A stretch of DNA of 64,000 bases from NCBI GenBank assembly GCA_023411795.1, contig JAEYOK010000028.1, positions 30,652 through 94,651 on the forward strand. The letters are read 5' to 3'. Numbering within the stretch: position 1 is the first letter of the stretch; each line of letters opens with the position of its first letter. Made by a program: the position numbers and the translations under genes. The notes under the pieces were generated by a model, which saw only the letters and a program-made list of their open reading frames with translations, ran no database searches and had not been told where the DNA came from. Shown here one piece after another: positions 9,179 to 18,769 of the stretch. The DNA comes from Bacillota bacterium. GTDB lineage: Bacteria; Bacillota; Clostridia; DSM-8532.

Positions 9179-11599
9179 CTATTCATCAATGCCCCAAAAA
9201 CGGTTAATATACTCTTTCATATCCATACCTTGCGATGTTCTGGGGATAGGATGCCATTCCTGTGGCAGTAAATCGATATATTCGGTAGTTGCAAACCTAG
9301 AATCAATTAGTAGCAGGGCACCCCGGTCGGTTTCAGCTCTTATGAGCCTTCCCGATGCCTGAAGAACCTTGTTCAGCCCCGGATAAGTGTATGCATAGGT
9401 GAACCCCGCACCGTTCTTTTGTTGATAATATTCTCGAATAATCTCAAGCTCCGGTGAAACCTGTGGCAGGCCAACACCGACTATTATTACACCGGTAAGC
9501 TTGTTCCCTGTTAAATCAATACCCTCACCGAACACACCGCCCATAACACAAAAGGCTATTCTATAAGCATCCCCATAACCATCGAACTTTTTAAGAAAAG
9601 CATCTCTTGAGGGCTCGTCCATCTCCCTATCCTGACATAGAATGTCAAAACCGTCTCCTAAACACTTGAATTTTTCTAAAACATCAAACAAATATTTATA
9701 AGATGGGAAAAAGACCATGACATTGCCTTTATGAGAGACTGACCACTCATATATGGCTTTTGCAGTCGCTTCCATAAATTGAGCACGGTGTCGGAAGCGG
9801 GTTTCAATCTTATCCTCATTAAAAACAAGAAGATTTTCGCGGGGAAACGGCGAAGGAAGTTTTAGTGTTACATCTTCCTGCCTTCCACCTAATATATTTT
9901 TAAAATACCATAAGGGTGACAAGGTAGCTGAAAACAGTACGGTAGTTCTGGCAGCCGACATATTTTTATTTAGCATATGGCTTGGATCAAGGCACAGTAG
10001 TTTTATATTAAACCCAGTCTTTGTTCCTGTTGTAAGGGTGCGGTATTGTTCAGAATATAATTCCAATATATTTTTAAAATGTAATATATCAAAGAAGAAA
10101 GTTACCAGCTTGTCATTGTAAGGTTTTTCATCTCTTTCTGATATAATCCAATTTTCTGTTTCAGTAATAAAGCTTTCTAGAGGCGACTTTAGACACATGG
10201 GGGCATCAATAAAAGTATTATATTTACTACCCCCTGATTCTAAATATAGCTCTCCTATTTGTTTTTCAAATGCAGAAATAGCTTTTTTCATTTTTTTTAT
10301 TTCGTTATTTATGTGAGGCAAATCTTTTTTTATTTCTTTTGATAAATCAGAGAGTTCTTTTACTCTTAACTCTGATGAATACATTTCTCTGGCGCGATCA
10401 AAAAGGTTGTGAGCTTCGTCTACCATAATAAGGTATTCTTCACGGCCCTTCTGTTCAAAGAATCTGCGCAGATATACTCTGGGATCAAATATATAATTAT
10501 AGTCACATATTATAAGATCGCAGCTAAGGGCAAGGTCGAGACTTAGTTCAAAAGGGCAGATGGTGTTTCTAAGCCCAGCTGAACTTATAACTTCTCTGGG
10601 AAAAAAATCATGCTTCTTTAATAATTCCTTGATTATTTTTCTTGAGCGTGAAATATATCCCATAATAAATGGACATTTGTCCGGGCTGCAATTTTTTACT
10701 TCATTAAGACATAATTTATCTTTAGCAGTCAAGGTCAGTACTTTAAGCCGTAAACCTTGCTCTGCCATGAGCTTATATGCGTTTTCGGCTATGCCTCTTG
10801 TTGTTGTTTTCGCAGTAGCATAGAAAAGTCTGTCCAGCTTTCCCTCACCGAGAGCTTTTATAGCAGGGTAAAGTACCCCCATAGTTTTTCCTATACCGGT
10901 TGGGGCTTGGGCAAAAAGCCTTTTACGATCTTCTATACATTTATAAGTATTAAAAGCAAGTAATTTTTGACCTTTCCTGTAGGAAGGGTAAGGAAAATTA
11001 AGTGTGTTTATTGAAAAATTTCTTAAATGCTTCCATTTCCTTTGAGAAAGAGACCAACTGATAAATGGATGGAGCAAAGTTTTAAAAAAACGGTGGAGCT
11101 TCACTTTGCTAAATGTTCGATCAAAGGATTTTTCTTCATTTTTTTCCATGTCATAATAGGTAAGTCTGACAGTAATCTCGCTAATATCTTCGGATAATGC
11201 AAGAATGTAAGCATAACACTTGCATTGTGCCCAATGGGCCTCACTGAAATTCTCACCTATCTCGGACAATGGGGTGGCGGAGGTCTTTATTTCCTGAACA
11301 ATAACCCTATTATCATACTTCCATATGCCATCGGCTCTGCCGCTAACTTCCAAAATACAATCGCTGGTTTCAAAAGAATGGGTTAGATATACCTCAGAGG
11401 TGTAATTTCCTCCATCCCGGTTGATGGCTTGAAGCTGAGAATGAGCTAATGTACCCTCGTGGGCCAGTTTATATGACGAGAAACTCCAGAGAGCATCATC
11501 TTTTACTGAAAAAGCGACGAGACTTCTAACTGAAGTTTTAAATATGGGAAGCTCGCTATTGTTTGGCTCGGTTGGGATATCTTTTGCTTTTCTTGTCAA
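9179..11599 (-). CDS. ATP-dependent DNA helicase, DinG/Rad3 (XPD-like) type with N-terminal nuclease-like domain
   Basis: The protein has an N-terminal PD-(D/E)XK-like region (about residues 1-170, with DCILEVSGRADGIWKY and VIVQEIKTSA). The helicase core follows: Walker A QAPTGIGKTMG, DEAH box MVDEAHNLFDRA, and motif VI QASGRLIRAETDRG. Four cysteines between motifs Ia and II (in KDKLCLNEVKNCSPDKCPF and NTICPFEL) match the Fe-S cluster position of XPD/DinG enzymes. It should unwind damaged or R-loop DNA 5'-3'. I place the start at the TTG at 11599 because AAGGAG lies 6 bases upstream. The longer open frame runs through the LexA operator repeat and gives an artificial repetitive N-terminus. Expression is predicted to be SOS-controlled. 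Confidence 0.9.
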   Translation of the reverse strand: MTRKAKDIPTEPNNSELPIFKTSVRSLVAFSVKDDALWSFSSYKLAHEGTLAHSQLQAINRDGGNYTSEVYLTHSFETSDCILEVSGRADGIWKYDNRVIVQEIKTSATPLSEIGENFSEAHWAQCKCYAYILALSEDISEITVRLTYYDMEKNEEKSFDRTFSKVKLHRFFKTLLHPFISWSLSQRKWKHLRNFSINTLNFPYPSYRKGQKLLAFNTYKCIEDRKRLFAQAPTGIGKTMGVLYPAIKALGEGKLDRLFYATAKTTTRGIAENAYKLMAEQGLRLKVLTLTAKDKLCLNEVKNCSPDKCPFIMGYISRSRKIIKELLKKHDFFPREVISSAGLRNTICPFELSLDLALSCDLIICDYNYIFDPRVYLRRFFEQKGREEYLIMVDEAHNLFDRAREMYSSELRVKELSDLSKEIKKDLPHINNEIKKMKKAISAFEKQIGELYLESGGSKYNTFIDAPMCLKSPLESFITETENWIISERDEKPYNDKLVTFFFDILHFKNILELYSEQYRTLTTGTKTGFNIKLLCLDPSHMLNKNMSAARTTVLFSATLSPLWYFKNILGGRQEDVTLKLPSPFPRENLLVFNEDKIETRFRHRAQFMEATAKAIYEWSVSHKGNVMVFFPSYKYLFDVLEKFKCLGDGFDILCQDREMDEPSRDAFLKKFDGYGDAYRIAFCVMGGVFGEGIDLTGNKLTGVIIVGVGLPQVSPELEIIREYYQQKNGAGFTYAYTYPGLNKVLQASGRLIRAETDRGALLLIDSRFATTEYIDLLPQEWHPIPRTSQGMDMKEYINRFWGIDE

Positions 11600-11627
11600 A
11601 GGTTTCTCCTTCTTTGTTAATGTATGC

Positions 11628-11693
11628 ATAGTCCATAATGAACATACGTTCATAGAACGTATAGTCCATAATGAACATCCGTTCATAGAACGT
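11628..11693. repeat. tandem 33-bp direct repeat in helicase promoter
   Basis: Two adjacent 33-bp units (11628-11660 and 11661-11693) differ by a single base. Each contains one LexA-type palindrome and the left part of another. The unit length is close to three helical turns, so the sites repeat on one DNA face. Confidence 0.9.
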
Positions 11694-11699
11694 ATGTTC
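11640..11699 (-). promoter_or_regulatory. three LexA (SOS) boxes upstream of the DinG-like helicase
   Basis: GAACATACGTTC (11640-11651), GAACATCCGTTC (11673-11684) and GAACGTATGTTC (11688-11699) all fit the Gram-positive LexA/DinR consensus GAAC-N4-GTTC. A fourth, degenerate site GAACGTATAGTC (11655-11666) occupies the equivalent position in the first repeat unit. The boxes lie between the -10 element (11706-11711) and the start codon, so bound LexA would block initiation. Confidence 0.85.
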
Positions 11700-11705
11700 A
11701 TATAT

Positions 11706-11734
11706 AGTTTAAATTAATTAGGATAATGGGTCAA
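11706..11734 (-). promoter_or_regulatory. sigma-A promoter of the SOS helicase
   Basis: On the minus strand TTGACC (11729-11734) and TAAACT (11706-11711) are 17 bp apart. The third SOS box begins 6 bp downstream of the -10, which places the transcription start inside the operator cluster. Confidence 0.6.
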
Positions 11735-11804
11735 TAATTAACCCTAATTTTATAAAAATATATTATTCAGTATAAAATTCCAACATAAACCAGATTAAAT
11801 TGTA

Positions 11805-11833
11805 TTGGATAATTTTAAAAAATGATATATAAT
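11805..11833 (+). promoter_or_regulatory. promoter of the oligopeptide transporter operon
   Basis: TTGGAT (11805-11810) and TATAAT (11828-11833) have a 17-bp spacer. Downstream, AACTATAAT (11859-11867) and ATTATAGTT (11882-11890) form an inverted repeat in the 5' UTR that could be an operator or an mRNA hairpin before the ribosome binding site. Confidence 0.6.
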
Positions 11834-11918
11834 AAATTTTAACATGCAAATTTTGTTTAACTATAATTTAAACAGACATATATTATAGTTTAAAAAAATA
11901 ATTACAGGAGGAGATTTT

Positions 11919-14357
11919 ATGAAAATCAGTATCAAAAGATTGTTAGCACTAGTATTAGCATTAGTACTTGCTTTTTCACTAGTTGCTTGCGGCAACAAGA
12001 AGCCTGAACAAACAGGCACCCCTACTCCAAGTGGAACAGGGCCGGTCGAGGTAAAAGCCGATGTTCCCGCTAATAGGTATGACGCTACTGTCACACCAAG
12101 GACAGGCAACAATGCTACAAACCCTCTGGTTGTTTCTACAGGAACATTGGATGGTAAATTCAGTCCTTTCTTTTATACTTCAGCCTATGATGGAAACGTT
12201 GCAGATTTGACTCAGCTCGCTCTTATGTTTGTAAATAAGAAAGGTGAAACGGAAGCGGGAGTTGATGTTGCCAGCTATGCTTATGACTATACACAGGAAG
12301 TAAGTTCTGACAACTCTACATCGACCTATACCTTTATTCTTAAGAATGGTCTGACCTTTAGTGATGGTAAGCCCATTACATCAAAGGATTTACTTTTCTC
12401 AATATATGTTTACGCAGACCCTAAATATGACGGATTATCCACATTTTATACTATGAAAATTCAGGGTATGAAAGAATACCGCTTACAGACTAATACCGAC
12501 ACCCTTAAAATGGTTGATGCCATTCTAGAAGCTGGAATTAAATCCGGTGATGACGGTTCAATGGTCATAAATCCCGCTAATGGCGCAACACTCGCCCAGC
12601 AGGAGACATTCTGGAAATATCTTGACGAAGCCGGAGCAAACTTTGCTCAGGAAATTATTGACTATGTAAACACTAATTATACTAGTTACATAGAAAGCAA
12701 CTTTAAACCTTATACAGTTGAGGAAGTTGCTGCGAACCCCTCTATGCAGGCCGCATTTGGTATGGTTATGTGGGGCTTCGGTAAGCTTGATGAGTCTGGT
12801 GCTTTTACAGACTCTATGGGCAACACCTATGATTTGACGAAAGACACAGTAGATGCAAAAATTTACTGGGCAAATATTTTAGATGCTTACGGATATGATT
12901 TAAGTGACGCCGGTATCAACTATGAGAAAGCCGGAGACCAAACAATTCAGGATTATATTCGCGCAGCATATATCACCAACGAAGGTAAGGTCGCAGGTGG
13001 CGTACAGAATATCAGCGGTATCACTACTGGCAAAATTACCTGTGACGATGGCGTAGAAAGAGAATATCTCAAAGTAGTTATAGACGGTATAGATCCTACA
13101 GCCATATTCAAACTCCAGCTTCCAGTAGTTCCTGCCCATTATTATACAGAGGGCTATACAGGAACACTTAATGAAAACGGTGTTGATCTTGATAAGAAAG
13201 AGTTTATGGACTTCTTAAAAACAAAGAATGTAAAACCGGTTGGAGCAGGCCCTTACATATTCCAGGAATATAAGGATAATGTAGTGACTTACACAGCTAA
13301 CGACAGCTTCCTTCTTGGTTCTCCCAAAATTAAGACTTTCCGTTACCAGGAAGTAACTCTTGGTGCTGAGCTTGATGCAGTATTAACAGGTACAGTGCAT
13401 TATTCAGATCCCTCGGCTTCAATGACCATTATTAATGATGTTACAGCTGGCGCTGGTGATTATGCTAAACTCAGCTATACATTGGTTGATAATGACGGTT
13501 ATGGGTATATAGGAATCCAAGGCCAGGCTATCCCGGAATTCCAGGTAAGAAAAGCTATTGCTCACGCAACTAATGTTCAGTTGGCAATTGACAACTACTA
13601 TCAGGAGCTAGCAACCGCTAACTACAGAACAATGACTAAAATCCTGTGGGCATATCCTGAGAATCCGGAAAATTTGTATCCATACGATGGAACAGGCGAA
13701 ACCTCTAAGAAGTTATTCGAAGAAGCCGGATACAAGTATGACTCAGCAAAGAATATAATGACATATCCTGACGGACACGCTAAGGCAGGTCAGCAGGTTA
13801 CATTTAAATTTACATTACCATCAGAAGCAGCAGACCATCCTGCCGGATCTATCTTTATAGATACTCAGGAAGTATTAGCTAAGATAGGTGTAAAGGTTGA
13901 TATTGAAACTGACCAAAACCTCTTAGGAAAGCTTTCAACAGCATATGATTCAGGTATTCAGGTATGGGCAGCTGCATGGGGCAGCGGTGGTGTTGATCCG
14001 GATATGTTCCAAATCTGGTACTCAGATCCCGCAGTTAACCAAGGTACTTCAGCAGCAAGGAGCGGTTTGTACTATCTCTATGAGAACGGTTCAGACGAAG
14101 AAAAGGCTATGCTGAAGGAATTGAACGAGTTAATTAATGCAGGCCGTTCAACCCTTGACGTAGAAGAACGTAAAACCATTTATAAGAGAGCTCTGGAGCT
14201 TTCTACTGGCCTAGCAGTTGAGGTACCTACATATCAGAGAAAGAATATGTATGTGTTTAACTCTGATGTAATAGACGTATCAACACTTCAAAGCGGTGAG
14301 GACGTTACACCATTCCACGATCCATTGGAATATATCTGGAATGTTGAATTAAAATAG
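11919..14357 (+). CDS. oppA: oligopeptide ABC transporter substrate-binding lipoprotein (SBP_bac_5)
   Basis: The 812-residue protein begins with a lipoprotein signal whose lipobox is LVAC, with Cys24 as the acylated residue, followed by a short T/P/G-rich linker. The remainder is a family 5 periplasmic-type binding domain: SYTFILKNGLTFSDGKPITSKDL-like blocks, VGAGPYIFQEYKDN, and FQVRKAIAHATNVQLAIDNYY. At 812 residues it is longer than typical OppA (about 540-600). The extra length is mostly an insert at about residues 185-360, where the protein is rich in Y/D/N. It captures peptides outside the membrane for the OppBCDF permease encoded next. AGGAGG precedes the ATG. Confidence 0.92.
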   Translation: MKISIKRLLALVLALVLAFSLVACGNKKPEQTGTPTPSGTGPVEVKADVPANRYDATVTPRTGNNATNPLVVSTGTLDGKFSPFFYTSAYDGNVADLTQLALMFVNKKGETEAGVDVASYAYDYTQEVSSDNSTSTYTFILKNGLTFSDGKPITSKDLLFSIYVYADPKYDGLSTFYTMKIQGMKEYRLQTNTDTLKMVDAILEAGIKSGDDGSMVINPANGATLAQQETFWKYLDEAGANFAQEIIDYVNTNYTSYIESNFKPYTVEEVAANPSMQAAFGMVMWGFGKLDESGAFTDSMGNTYDLTKDTVDAKIYWANILDAYGYDLSDAGINYEKAGDQTIQDYIRAAYITNEGKVAGGVQNISGITTGKITCDDGVEREYLKVVIDGIDPTAIFKLQLPVVPAHYYTEGYTGTLNENGVDLDKKEFMDFLKTKNVKPVGAGPYIFQEYKDNVVTYTANDSFLLGSPKIKTFRYQEVTLGAELDAVLTGTVHYSDPSASMTIINDVTAGAGDYAKLSYTLVDNDGYGYIGIQGQAIPEFQVRKAIAHATNVQLAIDNYYQELATANYRTMTKILWAYPENPENLYPYDGTGETSKKLFEEAGYKYDSAKNIMTYPDGHAKAGQQVTFKFTLPSEAADHPAGSIFIDTQEVLAKIGVKVDIETDQNLLGKLSTAYDSGIQVWAAAWGSGGVDPDMFQIWYSDPAVNQGTSAARSGLYYLYENGSDEEKAMLKELNELINAGRSTLDVEERKTIYKRALELSTGLAVEVPTYQRKNMYVFNSDVIDVSTLQSGEDVTPFHDPLEYIWNVELK

Positions 14358-14380
14358 TTAATTGTTTTAGGTAATTTTGG

Positions 14381-14419
14381 GGTACAAGGCTTGGTACTAA
14401 TTAATCCAAGCTTTGTACC
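14381..14419 (+). terminator. oppA-oppB intergenic hairpin (stabiliser or partial terminator)
   Basis: GGTACAAGGCTTGG (14381-14394) pairs with CCAAGCTTTGTACC (14406-14419), a 14-bp stem with one mismatch. There is no long U-run after it. Such hairpins between a binding-protein gene and the permease genes often protect or terminate most transcripts so that the binding protein is made in excess. Confidence 0.65.
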
Positions 14420-14474
14420 TATTATATGACTTTAAAGACATTGGATTATATTCTAACGGATTTGAGGCTTAATT

Positions 14475-15473
14475 ATGTTAAAATACATCTTAAAGAGAAT
14501 AGGACTGGCTATTATTATATTGTTAGGTGCTTCGGCATTGATATATTTGCTTACAATGCTGATGCCGGCGGACTATATTGACAATCAAACATCCGCCGCA
14601 CTTCAAAGCGGTTCCATGACAAAGGAAGACGTGATACGATTAAAAGAGCTTTACGGTCTAGCCGACAAGAGCTTTGGAGGAATCGTAAAAAGCTATTTAT
14701 CTTGGCTCGGTAGTACCCTTTCAGGTGACCTGGGTTTTTCTTTCCTGTATGGAAAACCTGTAACTACGGTTTTATCTGATTATATATGGATATCCTTCAT
14801 AATAGCATTCATCTCATATGTATTACAGATTATCATAGGTATACCGATGGGAATAAAGGCATCGGTTAATCAATACGGCACCTATGACTATACTGTTTCC
14901 ATATTTGCCATGATGGGTACAGCATTGCCGTCTTTCTTTCTTTCGGCCTTGCTTATGAATGTATTTGCAATTAAGCTAGGGATTTTTCCGCTTCAGGGCT
15001 TGACAACAGCTACAACAGTATTTGCACAAGACGCTCACCTTCAGATTTTTTTGGATAAGGTATGGCATTTAGTTTTACCTATTTCTGTTCTGACTCTTTT
15101 AAGTGTCGGCAGTACAATGAAATTTACAAGAACAAATATGCTGGAGGTTTTAAATTCCGATTATATTAGAACTGCAAGAGCAAAAGGTTTATCTGAAAGG
15201 GTAGTAACCTACAAGCATGCATTTAGAAATACAATGATCCCTCTAGTAACAACTCTTTCAGGTATGTTGCCGGGTCTTTTTGGAGGCGCTATGATAACCG
15301 AAACCGTATTTGCGATTCCGGGAATCGGGTATATGGCACTAAGAGCAACCCGCCAGGGAGACATCCCTTTTATAATGGGGTATAATATGTTCCTTGCTAT
15401 TCTGACAGTTGTAGGTATGTTAATATCTGACATTATGTACATGGTGGTTGATCCCCGTGTCAAATTATCATAG
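14475..15473 (+). CDS. oppB: oligopeptide ABC transporter permease OppB-type
   Basis: The 332-residue protein begins MLKYILKRIGLAIIILLGASALIYLLTMLMP, which is the standard first membrane helix of DppB/OppB permeases. It has six predicted membrane spans. The cytoplasmic EAA loop that contacts the ATPases is visible as YIRTARAKGLSERVVTYKHAFRNTMIPL. It forms the inner-membrane channel with the OppC-type subunit encoded next. The gene lies 117 bp after oppA, separated by a stable hairpin, and overlaps no neighbour. Confidence 0.93.
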   Translation: MLKYILKRIGLAIIILLGASALIYLLTMLMPADYIDNQTSAALQSGSMTKEDVIRLKELYGLADKSFGGIVKSYLSWLGSTLSGDLGFSFLYGKPVTTVLSDYIWISFIIAFISYVLQIIIGIPMGIKASVNQYGTYDYTVSIFAMMGTALPSFFLSALLMNVFAIKLGIFPLQGLTTATTVFAQDAHLQIFLDKVWHLVLPISVLTLLSVGSTMKFTRTNMLEVLNSDYIRTARAKGLSERVVTYKHAFRNTMIPLVTTLSGMLPGLFGGAMITETVFAIPGIGYMALRATRQGDIPFIMGYNMFLAILTVVGMLISDIMYMVVDPRVKLS

Positions 15474-15483
15474 AAGGGGATTG

Positions 15484-16554
15484 ATGATGATGACTGATAA
15501 AGTGAAAAGTGGGGCAAAAAACTATACTGACAATAATAATGTAGAATCGGATTTGGCTCAGAATTTCAGAGTAATTTCTCCCGGTCGTATGGTAGCAAAA
15601 AGGTTTTTTAAAAGCAAGCTTTCAATTGCAGGCTTGATAATGATTATTTTTGTATTTATTTTTTCTTTTATAGGACCCCTGATTATTGATGCCACTTGGG
15701 GATATCAAGAAACTCAAGTATTTAAGATAGAAAGAAATACTGAAATGTTTACCATTGCCCAATTTACAGGGCCTGACGGTAGACCTTATAATTATTATGA
15801 TAAATCCCAGACGATGATTATTTTTAAAGCTCCACCATCTTCCGAGCATTGGTTAGGCACTGATACGTCTGGTTTTGATATATTAACACGATTGATGTAT
15901 GGCGGACGAATTTCGTTGGTTATATCATTTATAGTTATTATATTGGAAACTGTAATTGGTATTATACTTGGAGGTCTGGCTGGTTATTTCGGAAAATGGG
16001 TCGATCAGCTAATAATGAGAATTGTAGATACATTTTCATGTTTGCCTACTCTGCCTGTCCTTTTGGTTCTTTCAGCGGCAATAAGCTCAATTGAGACTAT
16101 ACCTGCAGAACACAGGATATATTATTTGATGGCATTTTTAACCCTATTAGGTTGGACAGGAGTTGCCCGTATTGTAAGAGGGCAGATTCTAATGTTAAGA
16201 GAACAGGAATACATGATGGCTGCTGAAACAACAGGTATCAGTTCTTTCCATAAAATATTCAGACATCTTATACCAAATACTATGCCGCAGTTGATTGTGA
16301 GTGCAACCCTGGGTCTTGGCGGTATAATACTTTATGAGTCAACACTATCTTATCTGGGACTAGGTGTTCCATTTCCTAGAGCAGCCTGGGGATCTATGAT
16401 AGCACTTGCCGATCCGTCCAGAGGACAAGAAATTCTAGCTAGTTACCCCAATATGTGGGTTCCTGCAGGTATTCTCATTGTTGTAACAGTATTGGGATTT
16501 AGCTTTATAGGTGACGGCCTTAGGGACGCATTTGACCCCAGAATGAAAAGGTAG
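15484..16554 (+). CDS. oppC: oligopeptide ABC transporter permease OppC-type
   Basis: This is the second permease subunit. It has the N-terminal OppC_N helix (SIAGLIMIIFVFIFSFIGPLII), then a long external loop of about 60 residues, then HWLGTDTSGFDILTRLMYGGRISL, which is diagnostic for DppC/OppC. The EAA loop reads YMMAAETTGISSFHKIFRHLIPN. Three consecutive ATG codons (15484, 15487, 15490) follow AGGGGA, and the exact one used is uncertain. The open frame also extends back to an ATA-type start inside oppB, which I reject. Confidence 0.92.
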   Translation: MMMTDKVKSGAKNYTDNNNVESDLAQNFRVISPGRMVAKRFFKSKLSIAGLIMIIFVFIFSFIGPLIIDATWGYQETQVFKIERNTEMFTIAQFTGPDGRPYNYYDKSQTMIIFKAPPSSEHWLGTDTSGFDILTRLMYGGRISLVISFIVIILETVIGIILGGLAGYFGKWVDQLIMRIVDTFSCLPTLPVLLVLSAAISSIETIPAEHRIYYLMAFLTLLGWTGVARIVRGQILMLREQEYMMAAETTGISSFHKIFRHLIPNTMPQLIVSATLGLGGIILYESTLSYLGLGVPFPRAAWGSMIALADPSRGQEILASYPNMWVPAGILIVVTVLGFSFIGDGLRDAFDPRMKR

Positions 16555-16562
16555 GTGGAAAC

Positions 16563-17762
16563 GTGGGTATATTAAGTAAATTAAAACGTAAGAAAATAGA
16601 AGGCATAGATAATACAATGTATTTGACCCTCCGTGACGAGAGGCGTATCAGTAAAGAGAATAGTAAAGTAATTAAGCATTATGAGAAATTAAAGGCTCGA
16701 AAGAATGTTTCGGAGGAAGAATATCTTACACAAATGAGAGACCCCAATAATGTTGTCGAGTTTGATAATCTCCACACATACTTTTATACAGATTTAGGAA
16801 CTGTTAAGTCAGTTAACGGGGTATCATTTGATGTTCCTCAGGGAAAAATCGTAGGAATTGTGGGCGAATCAGGCTGCGGCAAATCAGTAACCAGCCTTTC
16901 ACTCATGCAGCTTGTTCAAGCTCCTACAGGGCAGATCGTAGACGGTAGCATTCGATATAAGGCTAATGATGGAAAATGCTACGAAATAACTAAGGTTCCG
17001 AAGGACAAAATGCTGAAAATTCGTGGTAAGGAAATAGCCATGATATTCCAGGAACCGATGACGAGCTTAAATCCTGTATTCAGAATAGGTGAGCAAATGG
17101 ACGAAGTGGTTCTTCTCCATGAAGAAGGTTCAACCTCTGAGTCGGCAAAGGCTAGAAGCATTGAAATGCTGAACTTGGTTGGCATAGCTATGCCTGAAAA
17201 AATATATAACAAGTTTCCTCATGAATTATCAGGTGGTATGCGTCAGCGTGTAATGATTGCAATGGCACTATCCTGTAATCCAAGGTTAATTATCGCCGAT
17301 GAGCCTACAACAGCTTTAGACGTTACCATACAAGCTCAAATACTAGAGCTTTTAAGAGATGTAAAAGAAAAAATAAAAGGAAGCATAATGCTTATTACTC
17401 ACGATCTTGGCGTAATAGCCGAAATGGCGGATTTTGTGGTAGTAATGTATGCGGGTCGAATTATAGAAAAGGGTACAGTCAGAGAGATATTCCATGATCC
17501 TAAGCACCCATATACAATCGGTCTTATGAAGTCAAAACCTAGCGGTAAGGCTACAGATGAAAGATTATTCAGTATAAAAGGTCAAGTTCCTAACCCCATT
17601 AACATGCCTAACCATTGTTATTTTTATAATAGATGTGATAAAGCTATGGATGTGTGCTCTGGGGAGTATCCGAAAATGATACAGTATTCACCTACCCACT
17701 TTGCAGCCTGTTATCTTTGCGATGAAGGCCGCCTTCCTAAAAACGATTTAGCAAAGGAGTAG
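16563..17762 (+). CDS. oppD: oligopeptide ABC transporter ATPase OppD-type
   Basis: The ATPase has Walker A GESGCGKSVT, signature LSGGMRQRV, Walker B LIIADEPT and switch THDLGV. It ends in the oligopeptide/dipeptide C-terminal region with clustered cysteines (CYFYNRCDKAMDVC, then CYLC), as usual in OppD/DppD. The N-terminus has about 60 residues before the core (rich in K/R/E), longer than in most homologues. The GTG start has AGGTGG upstream. It energises peptide uptake together with OppF as a heterodimer on the cytosolic face. Confidence 0.93.
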   Translation: MGILSKLKRKKIEGIDNTMYLTLRDERRISKENSKVIKHYEKLKARKNVSEEEYLTQMRDPNNVVEFDNLHTYFYTDLGTVKSVNGVSFDVPQGKIVGIVGESGCGKSVTSLSLMQLVQAPTGQIVDGSIRYKANDGKCYEITKVPKDKMLKIRGKEIAMIFQEPMTSLNPVFRIGEQMDEVVLLHEEGSTSESAKARSIEMLNLVGIAMPEKIYNKFPHELSGGMRQRVMIAMALSCNPRLIIADEPTTALDVTIQAQILELLRDVKEKIKGSIMLITHDLGVIAEMADFVVVMYAGRIIEKGTVREIFHDPKHPYTIGLMKSKPSGKATDERLFSIKGQVPNPINMPNHCYFYNRCDKAMDVCSGEYPKMIQYSPTHFAACYLCDEGRLPKNDLAKE

Positions 17763-17774
17763 AGATAGGCAGCC

Positions 17775-18767
17775 ATGGAAAAAGTTGATATAAAAAATGA
17801 TAACATATTAGAGGTAAAAAACCTTAAAAAGTACTACCCTATTTCTAATTTCAATATTGGTTCAAAAAAGTCTTATGTTAAAGCTGTGGATGATGTATCA
17901 TTCAGTATAAAGCGTGGTACAACAATGGGGCTTGTAGGTGAGTCAGGCTGTGGCAAGACTACGGTCGGGCGTACAATTTTAAGGCTTCACGATATTACCG
18001 GCGGGCAAGTTATATTTGATGGACATGATCTTGCAAGAGTACCTTCAGGTAAACTGAGAAAAATGCGTCCTCAGATGCAAATGATATTCCAGGATCCATA
18101 TTCCAGCCTTTCACCCCGTTTACCTGTAGGTGAAATTATTGGTGAGGCTGTTAAGGAACACAATATAGTTCCTAAATCTCAGTATAAATCCTATATTCTT
18201 AAGGTTATGCGTGACTGTGGACTTCAACCCCAGTATTTTTATCGTTATCCTCACGAATTTTCAGGTGGACAGAGGCAGAGAATAAGTATTGCTAGGGCAG
18301 TTGCATTAAACCCCAAATTTATAATTTGCGATGAGCCGTTAAGTGCATTGGATGTGTCAATTCAAGCCCAGATTATTAACCTTATGAAGGATTTGCAGGA
18401 GCAGTATGGTTACACATACCTGTTCATCTCTCATGATCTTTCAGTTGTAGAGTATATTTCCGATACCATTGGAGTTATGTACTTGGGCAGTATGATGGAG
18501 ATAGGCGATAAAAAACGTATATTTGATAATCCAATGCATCCTTATACAAAAGCGTTATTGTCGGCTGTACCTATATCCGATCCAGATGTGAAAATGAATA
18601 GGATTATTCTTTCTGGAGATATACCCAGTCCGGCTAACCCACCATCAGGATGTAAGTTCAGAACAAGGTGTGAAAGCTGTATGGAGGTTTGCTCCCAGAA
18701 GGTACCAAAACTAAAGGAATATGAAGATGGGCATATGGTAGCCTGCCATTTATACAGTCAGGATTAA
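17775..18767 (+). CDS. oppF: oligopeptide ABC transporter ATPase OppF-type
   Basis: The 330-residue ATPase shows the OppF-style beginning ILEVKNLKKYYPI, Walker A GESGCGKTTVGRTIL, signature FSGGQRQRI and Walker B FIICDEPLSALD. The C-terminal Opp extension carries the cysteine cluster CKFRTRCESCMEVC. It pairs with OppD. The start is 12 bp after the oppD stop. Confidence 0.93.
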   Translation: MEKVDIKNDNILEVKNLKKYYPISNFNIGSKKSYVKAVDDVSFSIKRGTTMGLVGESGCGKTTVGRTILRLHDITGGQVIFDGHDLARVPSGKLRKMRPQMQMIFQDPYSSLSPRLPVGEIIGEAVKEHNIVPKSQYKSYILKVMRDCGLQPQYFYRYPHEFSGGQRQRISIARAVALNPKFIICDEPLSALDVSIQAQIINLMKDLQEQYGYTYLFISHDLSVVEYISDTIGVMYLGSMMEIGDKKRIFDNPMHPYTKALLSAVPISDPDVKMNRIILSGDIPSPANPPSGCKFRTRCESCMEVCSQKVPKLKEYEDGHMVACHLYSQD

Positions 18768-18769
18768 AA

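Noticed and set aside
10560..10823. Plus-strand ORFs inside the helicase gene
   Set aside because: They are shadows of a well-supported helicase on the opposite strand.
11600..11701. Extra 34-codon N-terminus of the helicase
   Set aside because: It translates the LexA operator repeats, gives a repetitive peptide and has no ribosome binding site; the TTG at 11599 has one.
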